Shown: positions 62,502 through 64,000 of the stretch, one piece after another
Position numbering within the stretch: position 1 is the stretch's first letter
How the letters are laid out: every line of letters starts with the position of its first letter
Origin: Siphonobacter sp. BAB-5405
Lineage (GTDB): Bacteria; Bacteroidota; Bacteroidia; Cytophagales; Spirosomataceae
Assembly: GCF_002872335.1 (NCBI RefSeq)
Contig: NZ_NJAG01000007.1
Span: 372,001 to 436,000 of the forward strand
DNA: 64,000 bases
Direction: 5' to 3'
Notes under the pieces: model-generated
Databases searched by the model: none
What the model saw: only the letters and a program-made list of their open reading frames with translations
Told to the model about the DNA's origin: nothing
Position numbers and translations under genes: made by a program

Positions 62502-63113
62502 ATGGAAACTTCTCCCCTTATTTCTTCCCAGCGTCTTGCATCTGCCTATACTTATTCCGCTTACCGGCAACTGATCGATGAATTACTGACTGAAGGTAAA
62601 ACTACGGGACCCAAACAGTCGGAAATGCTAACCAGGTTTACACAGCTCAATGTACAACGGATGCAGCGGCTGGACAAGACCACCGTTCTGATGCCCGAAA
62701 TTCTGGCGGCCATTGGGACTAATCCTAAGGTTTACTACTGGCTCATCATTACGGAGGGCTGGTGCGGCGATGCAGCCCAGATCGTTCCCGTACTCGAACG
62801 GATTGCCGAAGCTTCGCAGGGCAAAATCCAGACCCGGTACGTGCTACGGGATACCAACCTGGATTTGATTGACGCTCACTTGACCAAAGGTGGCCGGGCC
62901 ATTCCAAAGCTGGTTATTCTCGAAGCCGACACGCTCGAAGAAGTAGCTGAATGGGGTCCCCGGCCCACTCCTGCCCAGGATTTATACTGGTCGCTCAAGG
63001 AAGCTAATGTGCCCTTCGATGAACTCAGTACGCAACTGCATACCTGGTACGCCAAAGATAAAACGCTCTCGACGCAGGCCGAACTGTTTGAGATCTTGAA
63101 ACGGCTCTCGTAA
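62502..63113 (+). CDS. Thioredoxin-fold protein with single active-site Cys (PF14595-like)
   Basis: 203 aa cytosolic protein. Thioredoxin fold with ITEGWCGDAAQIVPVLERIAEA near residues 83-104: the expected WCxxC becomes W-C(88)-G-D-A, so only the attacking cysteine remains. A cis-Pro-containing segment (RAIPKLVILEADT) follows, as in thioredoxins. A monothiol site fits bacillithiol/glutathione-type dethiolation or peroxide-related roles, which is inference. The N-terminal 55 residues are helical. A terminator hairpin follows the stop. Confidence 0.85.
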   Translation: METSPLISSQRLASAYTYSAYRQLIDELLTEGKTTGPKQSEMLTRFTQLNVQRMQRLDKTTVLMPEILAAIGTNPKVYYWLIITEGWCGDAAQIVPVLERIAEASQGKIQTRYVLRDTNLDLIDAHLTKGGRAIPKLVILEADTLEEVAEWGPRPTPAQDLYWSLKEANVPFDELSTQLHTWYAKDKTLSTQAELFEILKRLS

Positions 63114-63120
63114 CTTACTC

Positions 63121-63161
63121 AAAATCAATCATTGAAAATCGTTGTCAGTGATTGATTTTTT
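63121..63161 (+). terminator. Terminator after the thioredoxin-fold gene
   Basis: AAAATCAATCA/TGATTGATTTT stem followed by T residues; the AT-rich stem is weaker than the others in the window. Confidence 0.7.
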
Positions 63162-63381
63162 GTTTCTTTCAGTCGGTACTACCCAAATTTCCGTACATAC
63201 CCGAGAGCAGTCAGCCAGGAAAAGTCCTGAAGGGTACGGGCTTCTTTTTCAGTCGCTTGTAGTAAAAGCTACGGTCGGCTTTCGTATTAAAAACATTTTT
63301 TCATGGTGGGAATCCGGGTGTATCGTTATAATTTTGACGAAAACGCCAGCCCGGCTGACCATTGAAGGGCGAGGTTAAACT

Positions 63382-64000
63382 ATGATACGTTGGAGCGGTA
63401 AGCGACTGATTGTCAATATTTTACTATTCGGTATTTTTCTACTTGCGGCCTATTACCTCTGGTTTCCACCCATTTGGGCTTGTCAAACCGTACGCTTCCG
63501 TGGTTTTTCTAAAATTGCTCCTGCCGTATACGCCAGCGATCAGATCAATACGCAGCGTCGTGATTCGTTGCTTCATTTTATTGGTCAGGCTCGTAAACGG
63601 GTCAGTGGATTCTGGGGAGAGCAGCGGGGTGAGGCCACCATTATTTTCTGCTCCAATCGGGAAGAATATCAGAAATTCTGTTTGCTCTACGAAGGGGCGG
63701 GCTGTAGCCTCGGTACACCCACGGGTTCCTGGATTGTGCTCAATCCGGATGGTCTGAACGTGGACGTGATTGCTCACGAAATGTGTCACGATGAATTATT
63801 TGCACGTTTAGGCTGGATGAAAGCCAAATCTTCCCTGCCGCAGTGGTTCGACGAAGGCGTGGCCCTCATGGTCGATTACCGCTACTCGGATCCCGACCTG
63901 ACCCGCCGTTACAACGGCTATGTGCAGGAATGGGATATACTCACCAATCACGGCAAGACGGCTCCGCATTTACAGGATATTGTGACCTTGAATGGTTTTT
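63382..64000 (+). CDS. Membrane-anchored zinc metalloprotease-like protein (partial, runs off the window)
   Basis: 206 complete codons and continuing. One N-terminal membrane helix (IVNILLFGIFLLAAYYLWF, residues 10-28), then an extracytoplasmic domain with the zinc motif HEMCH (residues 132-136) and, 20 residues on, WFDEGVALM with Glu158 as the likely third ligand, the pattern of gluzincin-type (MA clan) peptidases. The open frame upstream (63142-63378) is unlikely to be part of it. A TAATTTTG box at 63329-63336 could be the promoter. The C-terminus lies beyond position 64000. Confidence 0.85.
   Translation, partial: MIRWSGKRLIVNILLFGIFLLAAYYLWFPPIWACQTVRFRGFSKIAPAVYASDQINTQRRDSLLHFIGQARKRVSGFWGEQRGEATIIFCSNREEYQKFCLLYEGAGCSLGTPTGSWIVLNPDGLNVDVIAHEMCHDELFARLGWMKAKSSLPQWFDEGVALMVDYRYSDPDLTRRYNGYVQEWDILTNHGKTAPHLQDIVTLNGF

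Noticed and set aside
63142-63378. 78-codon frame before the metalloprotease gene
   Set aside because: It spans a promoter box at 63329-63336 and follows a terminator; composition is not protein-like.

Overview
The window reads as chromosomal DNA of a Bacteroidota member, most likely a Cytophagales bacterium related to Spirosoma or Siphonobacter (inference; no 16S gene is present). The signs are a SusC/SusD pair, a second TonB receptor with a carboxypeptidase-like N-terminal domain, a propeller-type sensor kinase, DUF1684/DUF2490/DUF6607-like proteins, few Shine-Dalgarno sites, and repeated matches to the Bacteroidota promoter form TTG-N16..20-TAnnTTTG. Genes are dense, on both strands, and many convergent pairs share a long perfect terminator hairpin.

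Region 1 (1-31.6 kb) is mostly housekeeping. It holds queA with a membrane protein and a probable glycosyltransferase, cob(I)alamin adenosyltransferase, a branched-chain aminotransferase, a phytase-like secreted protein and an alpha/beta hydrolase. The ClpXP/trigger factor block follows; its usual tig-clpP-clpX order is interrupted by an XRE regulator and a membrane acyltransferase. Next come tRNA-Leu(UAG), the bifunctional (p)ppGpp enzyme, a Fur-family regulator, purA, leuS and a Pif1-like helicase with HRDC. Then there are secreted proteins of unknown role (one strikingly AT-rich), an Lrp regulator divergent from a MetZ-like enzyme, and small lipoproteins. The 17.9-18.5 kb gap is packed with hairpins, a heptanucleotide tandem repeat and a dispersed repeat that recurs at 32.5 kb.

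Region 2 (31.7-34.7 kb) holds small hypothetical genes, a truncated short-chain dehydrogenase remnant, and a compact four-gene operon. That operon encodes a metal-binding-fold protein lacking its cysteines, a small Cys-containing protein, a four-helix membrane protein and a DUF6607-like secreted protein. A 7-1-7 inverted repeat lies upstream.

Region 3 (34.7-45.1 kb) is a mannan-type polysaccharide utilisation locus: susC, susD, GH26 beta-mannanase, SSS-family symporter and GH130 mannosylglucose phosphorylase. It is read leftward and faces a divergent AraC regulator whose intergenic region carries repeated TTATCATT boxes. The susC gene carries an apparent single-base frameshift. Hairpins separate susC from susD and susD from the enzyme genes. 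The genes predict surface binding and uptake of mannan, cleavage to mannobiose-type units, sodium-linked import and phosphorolysis; the cellobiose/mannobiose 2-epimerase needed to feed GH130 is not in the window.

Region 4 (45.2-64 kb) carries a GMC dehydrogenase with its gluconate-dehydrogenase-subunit-3 partner, a membrane-anchored AraC protein, a TonB receptor paired with a secreted tyrosine-phosphatase-family protein, and a hairpin-rich non-coding stretch (52.67-52.96 kb). It continues with a phosphodiester glycosidase, an S9 peptidase, a propeller histidine kinase with its NarL/LuxR response regulator, a ChaN-like protein with a hypothetical partner, a GNAT enzyme, a thioredoxin-fold protein and a zinc metalloprotease cut by the window end.
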